Assembly: GCF_018873765.1 (NCBI RefSeq)
Contig: NC_057920.1
Coordinates: 37,783,267 to 37,847,266 of the forward strand
Reading direction: 5' to 3'
Length of the DNA: 64,000 nt
Source: Telopea speciosissima
Lineage: Eukaryota; Streptophyta; Magnoliopsida; Proteales; Proteaceae
Below, piece by piece: positions 34,910-45,689 of the stretch. The first letter of the stretch is position 1. Each line of letters opens with the position of its first letter. The notes beneath the pieces were generated by a model. It had not been told where the DNA came from and did no database searches. It saw nothing but the letters and a program-made list of their open reading frames with translations. Made by a program: the position numbers and the translations under genes.

Positions 34910-35173
34910 CTCTCTACAATGTTTTGAGTAATTCACTTTCATCCAGCCTACCTACTTTAACTAATGCCTTAACATATTCAGCAAGTGCAGAGGGATTGGA
35001 ATGTAGTGAAGGTTGACTTTCAAATAGTCTTATCACTCCTTCTGGATCACTTCGGCGGTAAAGCTCTTTAAGTAGTGTGGCATCAGTTGCTCCATCTGCT
35101 TCACGTGCTCTCCAAGCTAAGGTGCCAACATAGCTTGACAAACGCCTTTGATGCACATCCAAAAGTCTACTCT
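34910..35173 (-). pseudogene. Exon of mitochondrial FtsH4-type AAA protease (fragment)
   Basis: On the minus strand an acceptor (TTTTGTCTGCAG) precedes 35173 and a donor (AG|GTGGGT) follows 34910. The frame reads RLLDVHQRRLSSYVGTLAWR, LLKELYRRSDPEGVIRLFES, QPSLHSNPSALAEYVKALVK and ESELLKTL, then TAG, then Arg-Gly. The LxELYxRNDPExVIRLFE and QPSLHSNPSAL landmarks belong to the N-terminal region of plant FTSH4-like proteins, i-AAA proteases of the mitochondrial inner membrane. The AAA and zinc-protease parts are not in the window. The in-frame TAG near the exon end (34913-34915) is a single-base lesion. An isolated exon inside a CACTA region fits gene-fragment capture. Confidence 0.8.
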
Positions 35174-36615
35174 CTGCAGACAAAAGGAAAAAATATGATG
35201 AACAAGTAATCAACAAAAAAACCAACTCTTAAAATAAAAACCAAAGCAACAGCTGCAAATATGCATGGTTTGCTTTGTATAGAAAGAGTCATGAACATCT
35301 CTGCCTGACAATTTACAAAGAGCAAACTAGTTTCATTGCTTTATAACTTATGCAAGTATATGATTGAATCAATAGTAGGTTACTAGCCAAAGATGGGGTG
35401 ATTCTCTATTTTATTAAGAAGATTAAAAGAAAGGAGCGAAAAACACCACTTCTCCATTAGGCCTGACCACAAACTGAACCACCTTGAAAAGTTCAGAGTT
35501 GATTACAGCTGAGGCAACAAATAGAAGCGGATAACATTGGGAAAAAATAGGATACCATAAAGAGAAAACCATCTCATTTCTAAAGTCTGAAACAATTATT
35601 CTCCAATCATATAGAATATATCCACTGAGGTACCACTCCAAGCAAATACCAAGAGATCATTGACCCAGATGATACAAATTTCTGGAACATATGCAGGCCA
35701 TTAATCAATATGAATACATGAAATAGTCAATCTCAAATAGTGGGAAAGGGAGGGACAGCGGGAATAAATCGAAAAGAAAACAAACGAGCTTAAGCCAAAG
35801 ATGAGAATCAGAGACAAGAAGTGGCCAAAAGAACAACCAATGGACAGGGCAGAGAGTCACAGCTGAGAGGATTTTGTGCAAGGCTAGCCAACAGAAATGC
35901 AAGCATAAACACCAGTTACTAGTGAGTATAACATAATAGAGATCTATTTGACTGCACCTAGGTTTGGTGATGTTAAAGAACAGATAACCTTCCAAACATC
36001 ATAGGTTTAGGGAAAGAGACTGTGCTTGAGTTAAGGAAAGTTCAATGAGACGTCAAATAAGTGTAAGGCCAACAAAAGAAAGGATGATATGTAAGGATGT
36101 TGAATTCTTAATCATGACAAATGCAGGGTGGTATCAAACAAAAATAAAGTAATACTAGGTGCATTCAATGCCTACAAATAGTAAAATGTATCCAAAAACT
36201 TAGGAACCAAAAAGAAAACAATGCCCACTGAGCCATTCCTTCCTTTTCCCAATTTTTGAGATAATTCATCTTCCCAACTGTCCACCACCAGTCAGCTCAA
36301 AAAGATTAACTCTCCAACTCCTTTCCTAAAGATGCAATCCCCACCACATAAATTTGTATGGGGCAAAGCAGCACAGTTCAGAGCAATTTAACACATTGAG
36401 CCAGTATGCACCTTAATTTTTGAGACAAATGACAAATAATTTGCCTCTAATATCATCCAGATACTTCAAATCAGTGCTTAAACTGGTCCAATCATTCCAT
36501 TTCTAGTATTTTTGCACTGAATACTTTGATGTTGTTTTCCTGCCAAATTTAGAGTTAATTTCAGGGCTAAGCAGGAACAAATTTTCATTTAATTATTATT
36601 ATTATTATTTTTCAG
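35174..36615. other. Non-coding interval between captured exons
   Basis: Intron-like AT-rich DNA. It ends in a TTATTATTATT tract and the acceptor TTTTTCAG at 36615 for the cytokinin oxidase exon. Confidence 0.4.
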
Positions 36616-36812
36616 GTTATGGATCAAGTATTTTCACAATTAAGCCTAATGCCATCATCAAGTACTGCACAGATTAATGACACCTCCTATTTTGATTTCC
36701 TGAACTGGGTGGAACAAGAGGAGAAAAAACTTAGAAATAGAGGACTTTGGGAAGTGCCTCATCCATGGCTTAATGTTTTTATACCAAAATCACAAATAAA
36801 ACCATTTAAAGA

Positions 36813-36823
36813 CCTTCTGCTCA
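36813..36823. repeat. Target-site duplication CCTTCTGCTCA (left)
   Basis: An exact 11-bp match to 37440-37450, on either side of the RPL31 retrocopy. One more A on the left may also belong to it. Confidence 0.9.
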
Positions 36824-37439
36824 TGGCAGCCGAAAGGGTAGTAGTTAGGGTTGGGCCCCCGGAAGAGCTGCAAGTTTGCAACAATGGTGGTGAAGCCGAG
36901 CAAGGGTGGAAGAAAAGAGGAGGTGGTTACCAGGGACTCAGGGAGTACACCATCAATCTACACAAACGTCTACATGGATGCACATTCAAGAAGATGGCTC
37001 CCGAGGCCATAAAAGAAATCAGGAAGTTTGCCCAGAAAGCAATGGGGACAATTGATGTTAGAGTTGATGTGAAGCTGAATAAGCACGTATGGAGCAGGGG
37101 GATCAGGAGTGTGCCAAGGCGGGTCCATGTGCGCATTGCACAAAAGAGGAATGATGAGGAAGACGCCAAAGAGGAGCTCTACTCATTAGTTACTGTTGCA
37201 GAAGTCCCACCTGAGGGGCTGAAGGGTTTGGGAACCAAGGTCATCGAAGAAGGGGAGTGAATTACCCTGCTCTGGTTTTTTTAGGTAATTTTTTGGTTTT
37301 CGATCATATTTATGTATTTCAGAAACTGTCTTTGTTTCGGATTTTGCAACAATTTTTTCTACCTGGAAATAGATGTAATTTGAATCATAGGGCATCATCA
37401 TCTTCCTTACAGAGAGTTATTTTCTTGAAAAAAAAAAAA
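36824..37439 (+). pseudogene. RPL31: Processed retrocopy of ribosomal protein L31 mRNA
   Basis: A short 5' UTR precedes the ATG at 36884 ([17 protein letters not shown]). Eight extra bases (36935-36942, GACTCAGG) then shift the frame, and the rest follows: [54 protein letters not shown] and [14 protein letters not shown], stop at 37258. This is nearly the full ~120-residue 60S protein. A 3' UTR of about 165 bp ends in a 12-A tail at 37428-37439. No introns, a poly(A) tail and an 11-bp duplication prove LINE-mediated retroposition. The 8-bp insertion places L31 in frame with the upstream CKX exon, giving one 213-codon ORF (36619-37260). Confidence 0.92.
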
Positions 37440-37450
37440 CCTTCTGCTCA
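37440..37450. repeat. Target-site duplication CCTTCTGCTCA (right)
   Basis: Follows the poly(A) tail directly; exact copy of 36813-36823. Confidence 0.9.
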
Positions 37451-37512
37451 AAACCATCTCTGCCATTCCCCCTAATGGACCAGTGCTAATCTACCCAATT
37501 CTTAGACACTAG

Positions 37513-38129
37513 TAAGAATTAAACCCAGAAATGCTTATGGCTTTAAGATATACAAATGCTTTAAACCCAGAAAAAATTAAGCTGTACAAATGCTTATAGC
37601 TTTAAACATATACAAAGCTTTAAACCCAGAAAAAAAATGCTCAAAAAAACCCTGAAATGGAAACATTGCACTCAACCTTAAATAGAGAGAGAGAGAGAGA
37701 CAAACCTCTGTTTCCACCGTAGGTAACTGCTCAAAGGGGGGAGGCAGACAGTAGAGAAGGGAGTGGGAGAGGGGTTGCAGAGATGGGGGAGGCGATAGTA
37801 GAGAAGGAGGTTGGGGCTAGGGAATCAAAGAGGTGTGAGTCCGATTGGGGATTTATGAGAGGTGAGTCCGATTGGGGTTTAGGGTTTCACCATGAGAAAG
37901 GATTTCAGAGCTGAAATTGTTGGTGGCAGGTTTGAGGTCGGAAAATGTAAAAACTCATCAGAAAAAATGAGGTACTCCAGCAGCAATGGCAACAGGCCTC
38001 TGAAGAGCTAGCGTTTGATCGCTGATCTCAATCTTCTCCGTCGTGCGGAAATGGGGTAGAGAGGAGAAGAGAGAGAGATGTTTCATGCCGGAATCGGAAA
38101 GAAGAAAGCAGGAAACTGGAAACTACGGT
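37513..38129. other. Non-coding; internal repeats and possible CACTA leader
   Basis: GCTTTAAACCCAGAAAAA-like text appears about three times in 37500-37640, and 37615-37690 repeats 30099-30168. From 37700 to 38110 the minus strand is pyrimidine-rich with an ATG at about 38085 opening a ~42-codon frame (MKHLSLFSSLPHFRTTEK). It could be the first exon of the CACTA transcript, which would start near the 38641 terminus. I do not recognise the product. Confidence 0.4.
37615..37690. repeat. Dispersed direct repeat, copy 2
   Basis: Same order of blocks as 30099-30168, in the same orientation, about 7.5 kb apart. Confidence 0.75.
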
Positions 38130-38641
38130 AACCCGCCAAAAATTTAAGGCAATATAGTGACGGTATCTTTACGACCATCGTTATGATTATATTTTCTACG
38201 GCAGTATTTCTAATACTGTCGTTAAATATATATATATTTTCCGCGACGGTAATATTTATACCGTCATTATAAATATTCAATCCACGATGTAATACTATTA
38301 TTGTCGTTAAGATTCCATTTTCCACGACGGTAATATTTACGCTGTCCGTGACAATAATATTATACTGTCGTTACAAATATTTAATCGACGACGTAATATT
38401 GTTACTGTCGTTAAGATTCTTTTTTCCACGACAAACTTTGTACTACCGTCATTATAAATATATTTTTCACAACGGAGAAATATACTCTGTCTCCCAATTA
38501 GAGTTTCCACGACGGATACTTAAGAACCGTCGCGGAAAATAATATTTTGCTACGATACTATATTATCCGTCGTTGAAAATGATATTTGGCTATGGACCAT
38601 ATTTTTTTTAACCGTCGGCAAAAATAGGATTTCTTGTAGTG
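38130..38641 (-). mobile_element. CACTA transposon terminus with subterminal repeats
   Basis: The element ends TTTCTTGTAGTG at 38630-38641, the reverse of the canonical CACTACAAGAAA terminus. The preceding 500 bp is packed with direct and inverted copies of a short unit: CGACGGTAATATTTA, TACCGTCATTATAAATAT, TACTGTCGTTA. Such subterminal arrays are the binding sites of CACTA TNPA-like proteins. The transposase-associated gene at 27997-28692 reads away from this end. I find no matching terminus on the left, so the element may start outside the window or have lost that end. Confidence 0.85.
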
Positions 38642-39408
38642 AGTTGGGATTCCTTATATCGCCAAAATAAGAAAGTTGCACGTGTTCTATCGCATGTTTC
38701 TTTCCTGTGTTGGTATCTTTGGAGAGCAAGGAATAATTATGTGTTCAATACTAAAAATTGGACACCGTAGGAGATAATTACAGTGGCCGAGCAAGCTTTC
38801 CTTGAGTTCCATGTGCTTCTGTTGATGGCCATGCAACAACATCTTCATCTTATAGTGCACCTACTGCTGTTCTCAATTGGATATCTCTACCGGTCGGTTA
38901 CCATAAGTTCAATTGTGATGCAAAATTAAGAAATGAAAGTTCAAAGGGGGGCGGGTTCTAGATTTCATTTTCAGAGATCATAGGGGCTATCAAGTGAAGG
39001 TGGTCTCGACTCTACACCACTTTAGATCGGCGGTTCAAGGTGAAGCTATTGCAATTCATTGTGCTCTTATAGAAGTTGTGACTGCTGTTTCACTAAACTT
39101 CAAGTGGAATTGGATTACAAGAAGGTAATCGGCTATATCCATGACCATAACCAAATTCCACCATATGAATTTTCTACCATTATTTCAGATATTAAGAGAC
39201 TATCCTCTTTTTTTTATTCCATATCATTTCATTGTATTCCATGAGCTATGAACGGTGTTTCAGATGCCCTGACTAGGAAGGCCTTGTCTATTATGTGTAT
39301 AACAGATTTTCCAAATTCCACTCCATGGGTTCATGATCTTTGTGAATGTGAAGCTTTAGGCTGTACGCATACTATCCTTCAATGAATCTTCCTCTTACCA
39401 AAAAAAAG
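38642..39408 (+). pseudogene. 3' remnant of an older LINE (RNase H region)
   Basis: Directly after the CACTA terminus, frames with several breaks read WISLPVGYHKFNCDA, then HRGYQVKVVSTLHHFRSAVQ-GEAIAIHCAL and NGVSDALTRKAL. This is the order of the RNase H tail of plant L1-type LINEs: an N-terminal Asp, the E-A-I-A helix and the final D-ALxR motif. It ends with a short A run at 39400-39407. The CACTA element inserted into this LINE, or capture left this edge. The copy is heavily decayed. Confidence 0.65.
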
Positions 39409-39692
39409 TTGTTAATAGGACCCACTAGAGAATGAGAAAGAGGAAGCACACCCACTTGTAAAGCTAAGATCCTTGTTTCATTTATTTATATATTACTAGT
39501 AAATATGCATGTGTAAGCATTTGTTAAGTGTTGAAGAACAAATTATTTTGGTTTTGTAAGGTAATGAGACTTTCTCAATATGCAAAATAGTATTAAGTAC
39601 TTGACTTTTTTCAATAAATATTGATGCATAACATAAAACATTATGGTATAGAATAATGAGAGACAGTATAATGAAACTAATACTAATAAATG
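39409..39692. other. Short AT-rich spacer
   Basis: No feature is recognised. It is the target DNA of the LINE at 39702. Confidence 0.5.
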
Positions 39693-39701
39693 CACACTGA
39701 A
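39693..39701. repeat. LINE target-site duplication CACACTGAA (left)
   Basis: Repeated at 45693-45701 just after the poly(A) tail. Three more bases match with one mismatch, so it may be 12 bp. Confidence 0.65.
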
Positions 39702-39791
39702 TAATAGAGGCACACGATAGCGGGTGGGTTTTGGGTGGGCTCTGCAGGTGCATGTTAGCAACCTTCTTGCCAGGGTTTTTCCCTAGGGTTC

Positions 39792-40854
39792 ATGGCGGAA
39801 CCGCCCCTGCCGGAGGTGCGGTGGCCCCCAGCGCTGTCCTTTGCTTCGGTGGTGGCAAGGACTACACAATTGGTTGCCCCCTGGTTGCTGTGAAGCCCCC
39901 TTCCTCTCACTTGGGTGCTCCTGCGATATTCTTCTCTGAAGAAGAAATCAGAAACTCTGAAGAACCGCTTCGATTAGCGCTGTTGGCGAAGTGTTCATAC
40001 GGCAGGCCTTCATTGTTTGAAGTAAAAAGGACAATTCTCTCGACCTTCCACTTATCCTCCGATGTGCAGATTTCATCGCTGTACCCTAGGCATCTTCTCC
40101 TCAGATTCTTGACCCAGACGGATTACACTAGGGTTTGGCTTAAGGAATAGGCTTCGATCAAGGGTTACCCTTTTCGGTTCTTCAAGTGGACGAGGTTTTT
40201 CAAACCGGGACTGGAACCTTCTATCATCCTAGTTTGGATCTCCTTCCCTAATCTACCAATCAACCTATACTAGGGCCTTTTTTCTTCTCGATCGCTGGGG
40301 CTGTTGGGAATGTTCTGAAGGTGGATGGAGCGACAGCGGCTTGCTCGCGCACTTGTGCGGCTAGAGCTTGCGTTGAGGTGGATCTGCTTTCAGTACTGCC
40401 GGAGAAGTTGTGGATTGGGTGCGGTGGCACCGGCTTCTTCCAGAAAGTCATCTACGAGAGATTGCCGAAGTTTTGCAGGGGATGCTTCAAGTTAGGGCAC
40501 AATGATGAGGTTTGTATACGGAAACCAAGGTTCAGTCCTGGTACGGGTAAGGAAGGTGATGGCCAATGTGATAATAACCTCGCGATTAAGGTTACAGGGA
40601 CGAAGGAGGGTAATGGAGAGGGGATCGTGGTGCAAGATGGTAACAATGCTGCTGCATTAAACCATACCGTGGGGTTGCAAGAGGGTGTGCACGTTGGAAT
40701 AGAGGCTGTTGGTTCGACTGCATCAAACCCTAGCTCTGTCGAAGTGGAGGGTTTGCATGGTGGTGGATGTGATGCTATCGTTGCGACGCAGGCCAACGTG
40801 GAGAGTGTGCATGGGGGCACAATGGTGAAGAAAGGGCTAAGGGGGAGGCCCTAG
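39792..40854 (+). pseudogene. LINE ORF1 (DUF4283-like, CCHC zinc knuckle)
   Basis: The ATG at 39792 opens MAEPPLPEVR...LSFASVVA, a typical ORF1 start, but the frame fails after about 33 codons. Neighbouring frames continue: FFSEEEIRNSEEPLRLALLA, KCSYGRPSLFEVKRTILSTF and RHLLLRF to a stop at 40150. After another break comes EKLWIGCGGTGFFQKVIYER and the knuckle CRGCFKLGHNDEVC (about 40477-40518). The C-terminal part to 40854 is low-complexity and Gly-rich. ORF1 binds RNA in this class. At least two frame breaks are needed to follow it. Confidence 0.8.
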
Positions 40855-41364
40855 ATGGCAGCATATGTGTCCGGCGATCTACTGGAAGAGCTTTCTAGCC
40901 ATTGGAAGGTGATGTGGAAGAGAAGAATCTCATTGAGGAGGTTGAAACCAGGATGATGGGTGTTGCAGGCGAGGGGGGAATGTCAAGGAGGGGGAGATCT
41001 TCCAAAATTGGAATGACTCACCAAGGAAGCTGATCTCAGCAATAAGGGTTACGGGGCATGCTCCCATTGATAATTCTAGGCTGATCAAAAGCACAATGGA
41101 TGACTTGGCTCTGGATAAGCTCCGATTGGAGAGGCAACACTGCATCTCAATTGAAGATCTACGTAAGGCCAGTAGGGGTTTTGAAGGTAGGATTCATGCT
41201 TTGTTAGCGTGTGTGGAGGAGGAGATGGGGCCTTAGTTAGGGGGGGTTGAAGCTCCACAAACTAATAGAAGAAAATACAAAAAGAGAGGAGCGTTGATCA
41301 CTCCCCACAGCAAGCGTGTCACCAGGTCCATGGGACCCGATTCAAGTAACATCATGTCTTTGTT

Positions 41365-42417
41365 ATGATTGTCCTTTTCTGGAATATCAGGGGCTTAGGG
41401 AATAAGCCCTCCTTTAGACAACTGAAGTCCTTAGTTCTATCTTCCAAGGTGGATGTTGTGGGAATTGCAGAGCCAAAAATTCTTTTTTGCAGAGCCAACC
41501 GTATCATGAGAAAGCTAGGTATGACTAGAGTATTATTTAATGGTGATGACAATGGCAGCAGAATATGGGTACTTTGGTGGCAGGAGGTAGACACAGAGAT
41601 GATTAGAGGCCATGAGCAAGCTGCCACGGTAAGGTGTAAATATGGCAATGACAAATCAGTGTTGATCTCTTTTGTACACGCTCTTTGTGTGGCTAATGAG
41701 CGCCGTGCCCTATGGACTAAGCTGATTGGACTTGAGGTGCCTCCGGAAACCGCCTGGACTGTCTGTGGTGACTTTAATGCGATACTTGACCCTTTGGAAA
41801 AGGTGGGGGGAAAACATATGTGTGCCACCTCGTTGGAGGAGTTTGGCAATTTTGTCAACCAGGCTGCACTAGTGGATGGGGGTTATCAGGGGAATGCCTT
41901 TACCTGGTCAAACAATCAGGAAGGTGGTGGTAAAATTCTGGCACGCCTGGATCGCTTCCTTTTTAATGGAGCTTGGGTAAACTCTTTTGAACGCAACTCG
42001 GTGAAGCACCTCAATCGGGAATGCTCAGACCATGCTCCAATTCTCTTGGAATTTGTAGCACACACCATTGGAATAATCTCTTCATTCAAGTTCCAGCAGA
42101 TGTGGACATCACACCCTGATTTTATGGAATGTGTTCGGCAAAATTGGGAGAACCAGATAAGTGGCACCCCTCTTCAAATTCTGTACTTGAAATTGAAAAA
42201 TCTCCGTACAAGGCTTAGGGTGTGGAATAAAATGGTGTTTGGCAATATTCATCAGAATGCCAGAAATGCGGAGGATAATGTTTGCAAGGCTGAAATTGAA
42301 GCTGAGCTGAGCAGTACCCCAGTGACGAGGCGAAAAGGAAGCGAATGGAAGCCAAGAAAGCGCTGTAGGAAGTGTTACTACAAAAAGAAATATTTTGGCG
42401 ACAAAAATCAAGCGTGA
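41365..42417 (+). pseudogene. LINE ORF2 endonuclease domain
   Basis: The start MIVLFWNIRGLGN has the WN-RG signature of AP-like endonucleases. AEPK (catalytic Glu), CGDFNAI, TWSN, ARLDRFL and CSDHAPI follow in the right order to about residue 230, so the nuclease motifs are complete. The frame runs into the linker and is lost at about 42372, where the next frame takes over (YWRQKSSVKWLKEGERNTKF-like block). This domain nicks target DNA to prime reverse transcription. Confidence 0.88.
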
Positions 42418-43932
42418 AATGGCTTAAAGAGGGAGAGAGGAACACTAAATTTTTTCACACAATGGTGAATGTTCACAGGCACATTGGAGGGGTAGACAAA
42501 ATCAAAGATGTGAATGGAGGATGGATCCACGGGCAAGAGGGTGTTGGGAGGGAGGCAGCTTGGTTCTTTGCTGATTTGTTCTCGGCCCAGGACTGTCGGC
42601 ATGATGAGGACCTCGTGGATATTATTCCAAGACTTGTAACAGATGCTGACAATTAGATGCTCATGATGATTCCCTCTATGGAAGAGATTAGGAAAGCAGT
42701 TTTCGGACTGTCTAAAGAAAGTGCCCCAGGCCCTGATGGCTTCACAGGCCATTTCTTCACGACATGTTGGGAGATAATAGGAGGGGATGTCAGGCGAGCA
42801 GTGGCAGATTTTTTCTCAGGAGGCATACTGCCGAGGGGTTACACTTCAGCTAATCTGGTGCTAATCCCCAAGAAAGAGAACCCGGAGGTAATTTCACACT
42901 TTCGCCCTATAAGTCTATGCAATTTCGCTTATAAAATAATAGCTAAAATTATCTCAAGTAGATTAGCAATTGTTCTGCCTAATATTATCTCCGAGGAACA
43001 AGGACCTTTTGTTCAGGGCAGGTGTATTCATGACAATATTGTACTGGTTCAAGAAGTTGTTCAAGACATCAACAGGGCCGCTAGGGGTGGTAACGTTGTG
43101 CTAAAACTTGACATGGCTAAGGCGTATGACAGATTGGAGTGGGGTTTTTAGTTTGAAGTGTTGAACAGATTTGGGTTTCGCATTGAGTGGGTTGCTCTTA
43201 TTAAAAAAGTTGTGGAGAATTGCTGGTTCTCAGTGGTAATAAATGGAGGACAGTCGGGCTTCTTTAAATCCACAAGGTGTGAGGCAAGGCGATCCACTTT
43301 CTCCTGCTCTTTTCATTCTAGCGGAAGAAGTCCTGAGTAGGGGTCTGCCCTCTCTATTCAGTGAGGGAAGGGCCCATTATTATAAGCTGCCAAGGGGATG
43401 CCCGGGTATTTCTCACAGTCTGTTTGCCTATGATACCATTATTTTTTCGCAGGGCTTAAAGAACTCATTGAAACAAATCATTGGTTTTATTGATCGCTAT
43501 GAGGGGTCCTCTGGGCAATTGGTTAATAAAAATAAAAGCTGCTTTGTGGTGGGGAGCAAGGCTCCTGACAGGAGGTGTCGCATGATTGAAGCAGTCACAG
43601 GTTTCTCTAGAAAGAGGTTGCCTCTAACCTATCTCGGGGCTCCCATCTATGCTGGCCGGTTGCGAGTGAGCTTCTTTGAGGATTTTTTGTCTAAAATACG
43701 AAAGAAAGTGGCGGGTTGGAAAGGTAAAATGCTGTCCGCAGGGGGAAGACTGATCCTTCTCAGGAATGTGCTTTCGTCAATGCCAATACACATCATCTCC
43801 ATGCTGGATGTCCCTAAAACCATTATTCGAAGGTTTGACAGCATGTGTGCGAATTTCTTGTGGGGTGAATCGAAGTGGGGCAATCGTCACCATTGGGTTA
43901 GTTGGGAGAAAATTTGTCGACCGCTATCATAA
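42372..43932 (+). pseudogene. LINE ORF2 reverse transcriptase domain
   Basis: Four overlapping segments are seen: 42372-42656 (KWLKEGERNTKFFHTMVN), 42657-43151 (SAPGPDGFTGHFF; LVLIPKKENP; FRPISLCN; KLDMAKAYDRLEWGF), 43158-43340, and 43243-43932 (GVRQGDPLSPALFI). Stops at 42654 and 43149 and a frameshift near 43290 separate them. The active site reads FAYD at 43423-43434 where LINE RTs have FADD, so one catalytic Asp is Tyr. The first catalytic Asp (KLDMAKAYD) is kept. Confidence 0.87.
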
Positions 43933-44154
43933 GGAGGGCTTGGAATTAGATGCATGGAAGACACTGGAGCTGCCCTTAGACTGAAGGGGCTGTGGCAAAT
44001 TTTCACCTTGGAAACGTTGTGGGCAGTTTTTTTTTAAGGCAAAATTTTTTAAAAATCTGCATATGGCGCTGGCAGCTCCCCCTTCATTAGGGTCGATTTC
44101 ATGGCGTAGGACGCTGCTTATAAGGACCTTCTCCTCTCTAATTCACGATGGCTG

Positions 44155-45470
44155 TTGGGGAGGGGAAACGTTGGTTTTTGGACTGATAATTGGTCTGGTT
44201 GGGGGCCACTTCTTGACCAGGTGGATGGGGCGCTGAACCTTGATCTCTCTCTGCCTGTAAAGGATGTCCTACACATGGACGGTAGCTGGGATCAGCATGA
44301 ATTACTCAAAATTGACTCGGATGAGGTACGCGGCAGTGTGTTGAATGGTAGATTGAACCTCTCTGAGAAGGATGACACTCTTATTTGGATGCCGGAAAAC
44401 AATGGTATGTTCTCTTCTAGGCCGATTTGGAACACCATTAGGAGCACGACTCCAGATAGGGTTTTTACTAAATGGATTTGGAACCAAATGGTCCCCACCA
44501 AGATCGGATTTTTCTCTTGGCAGATCTTATGTGGGGGGATTCCAACTGATGATTCATTGAAGAAGATTGGAATACCTTTGGCATCAAAGTGCCTCTGTTG
44601 TGGCGCCCCCAAGGCTGAAACTGCTTCCCACTGCCTGGTGTGGGGGGGGACGGCTTCTAAGGTCCGGGAATTTTATTCCCGCTTGCTTCACTTGGAGATC
44701 ATTCCGTGGCAAGAGGTGAGATGCAGAATGTTGTTCTGGCAAGGTCATGCAAACAAGGGAAGCTTGTGTGCTCTTATAATAGGTCTGGTGCCATCGTTTA
44801 TTGTTTGGGAACTATGGAACGAAAGGAATGGCAAGAAGCATGGTGAGAAAGGTCGATCGGCTAGGATGATCGTGGAAGTAATAAGGGGGTGGGTACACGA
44901 AATCCCCATTAAATTTACTAGGACTAGGAGGCCGTCTATGCAGGAGGCATTAATCCTTCAGTTTTTTGGGCTGTCACATCATCCCCCTATATATAGACCT
45001 CCAAGGCCGGTTTGTTGGTGTCCACCCACATACTCTGTAAAACTTAACGTTGATGGGGCCTGCAGAGGGAATCTGGGTGTAGGAGGGGGAGGGTGTATCA
45101 TCCGCGACAGTGAGGGCAAGGTGGTGGCGGCATGTGCCAGATTTTATGGGAAGAGCACAAACTCCATGACCGAATTGAGAGCACTTCGAGATGGGTTATG
45201 GTTATGTCGTCAGCTAGGTCTCATGGGGATTTATGTTGATTCGGACTCGGCCTCTACCATCTATAGTGTTGTTAAAAAGCAGTGTAGGGTTTGGCAGGTG
45301 TGGACTGGTTCCAGGAAACCCTGAGGTTGGTGGAGGAGATACGCCCAGTGTTAACTTTCACCTACAGGGAAAAGAACAGGGCGGCAGATTGGCTTGCAAA
45401 TTATGCTTGTAACACCTTGTGTGACACTGATTTTGCTAGTGACAGAGAGTTTCCCCTCGAGCTAAGGTGA
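44155..45470 (+). pseudogene. LINE ORF2 C-terminus: zf-RVT and RNase H
   Basis: The segment 44155-45324 has the zf-RVT block (WIWNQMVPTKIGFFSWQILC; GIPLASKCLCCGAPKAETAS) followed by an RNase H domain: KLNVDGACRGN (Asp), MTELRALRDGL (Glu), YVDSDSAS (Asp). A frameshift near 45300 moves the last part to another frame (FTYREKNRAADWLANYAC), with the final Asp, ending at the TGA at 45468-45470. An RNase H tail is usual in plant L1-type LINEs. A gap at about 43933-44154 also breaks the join with RT. Confidence 0.85.
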
Positions 45471-45676
45471 ATAATTCGAGAAGATTCCATAGGCCTACCA
45501 ATCCTACGTATGTAGCCTGCTTTTGGGTTGGGCTTGTTTCTACACAGAGTGGAGAGTGTCTTCTAAAGGTGGGTTTGGGGTAAGGCGGGCATGTCCCCCC
45601 CAGTGTACTTATCATTCTTTGACATATTTTAATAAAATTTCAGGGGCTGGCCCGGGTCCCAGAAAATATTCGGGTT

Positions 45677-45689
45677 AAAAAAAAAAAAA
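45677..45689 (+). other. LINE poly(A) tail
   Basis: Thirteen A residues after ATTCGGGTT, just before the TACACACTGAA target copy. Confidence 0.85.

Larger units (their letters stand above)
36616..37512 (+). pseudogene. Cytokinin dehydrogenase (CKX) last-exon fragment, split by a retrocopy
   Basis: After the acceptor at 36615 the frame reads [37 protein letters not shown] and FKDLLL up to 36823. The FLxRV, GLW-VPHPWLN-F-PKS block is diagnostic for the C-terminal part of plant cytokinin oxidases, flavoenzymes that cleave cytokinin side chains. A 616-bp insertion (36824-37439) follows. At 37441 the same frame resumes (LLLKTISAIPPNGPVLIYP) and ends at a TAG at 37510-37512. The insertion lies between two copies of CCTTCTGCTCA. 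The FAD domain and other exons are absent, so this is an exon fragment. Confidence 0.85.

Noticed and set aside
36619..37260. 213-codon ORF as a functional fusion protein
   Set aside because: It is a CKX exon fragment joined by chance to a retrocopy; both parts are incomplete, although the fusion is noted as a finding.
41352..41858. 168-codon minus ORF over the LINE endonuclease
   Set aside because: Antisense shadow of a clearly recognised endonuclease domain.
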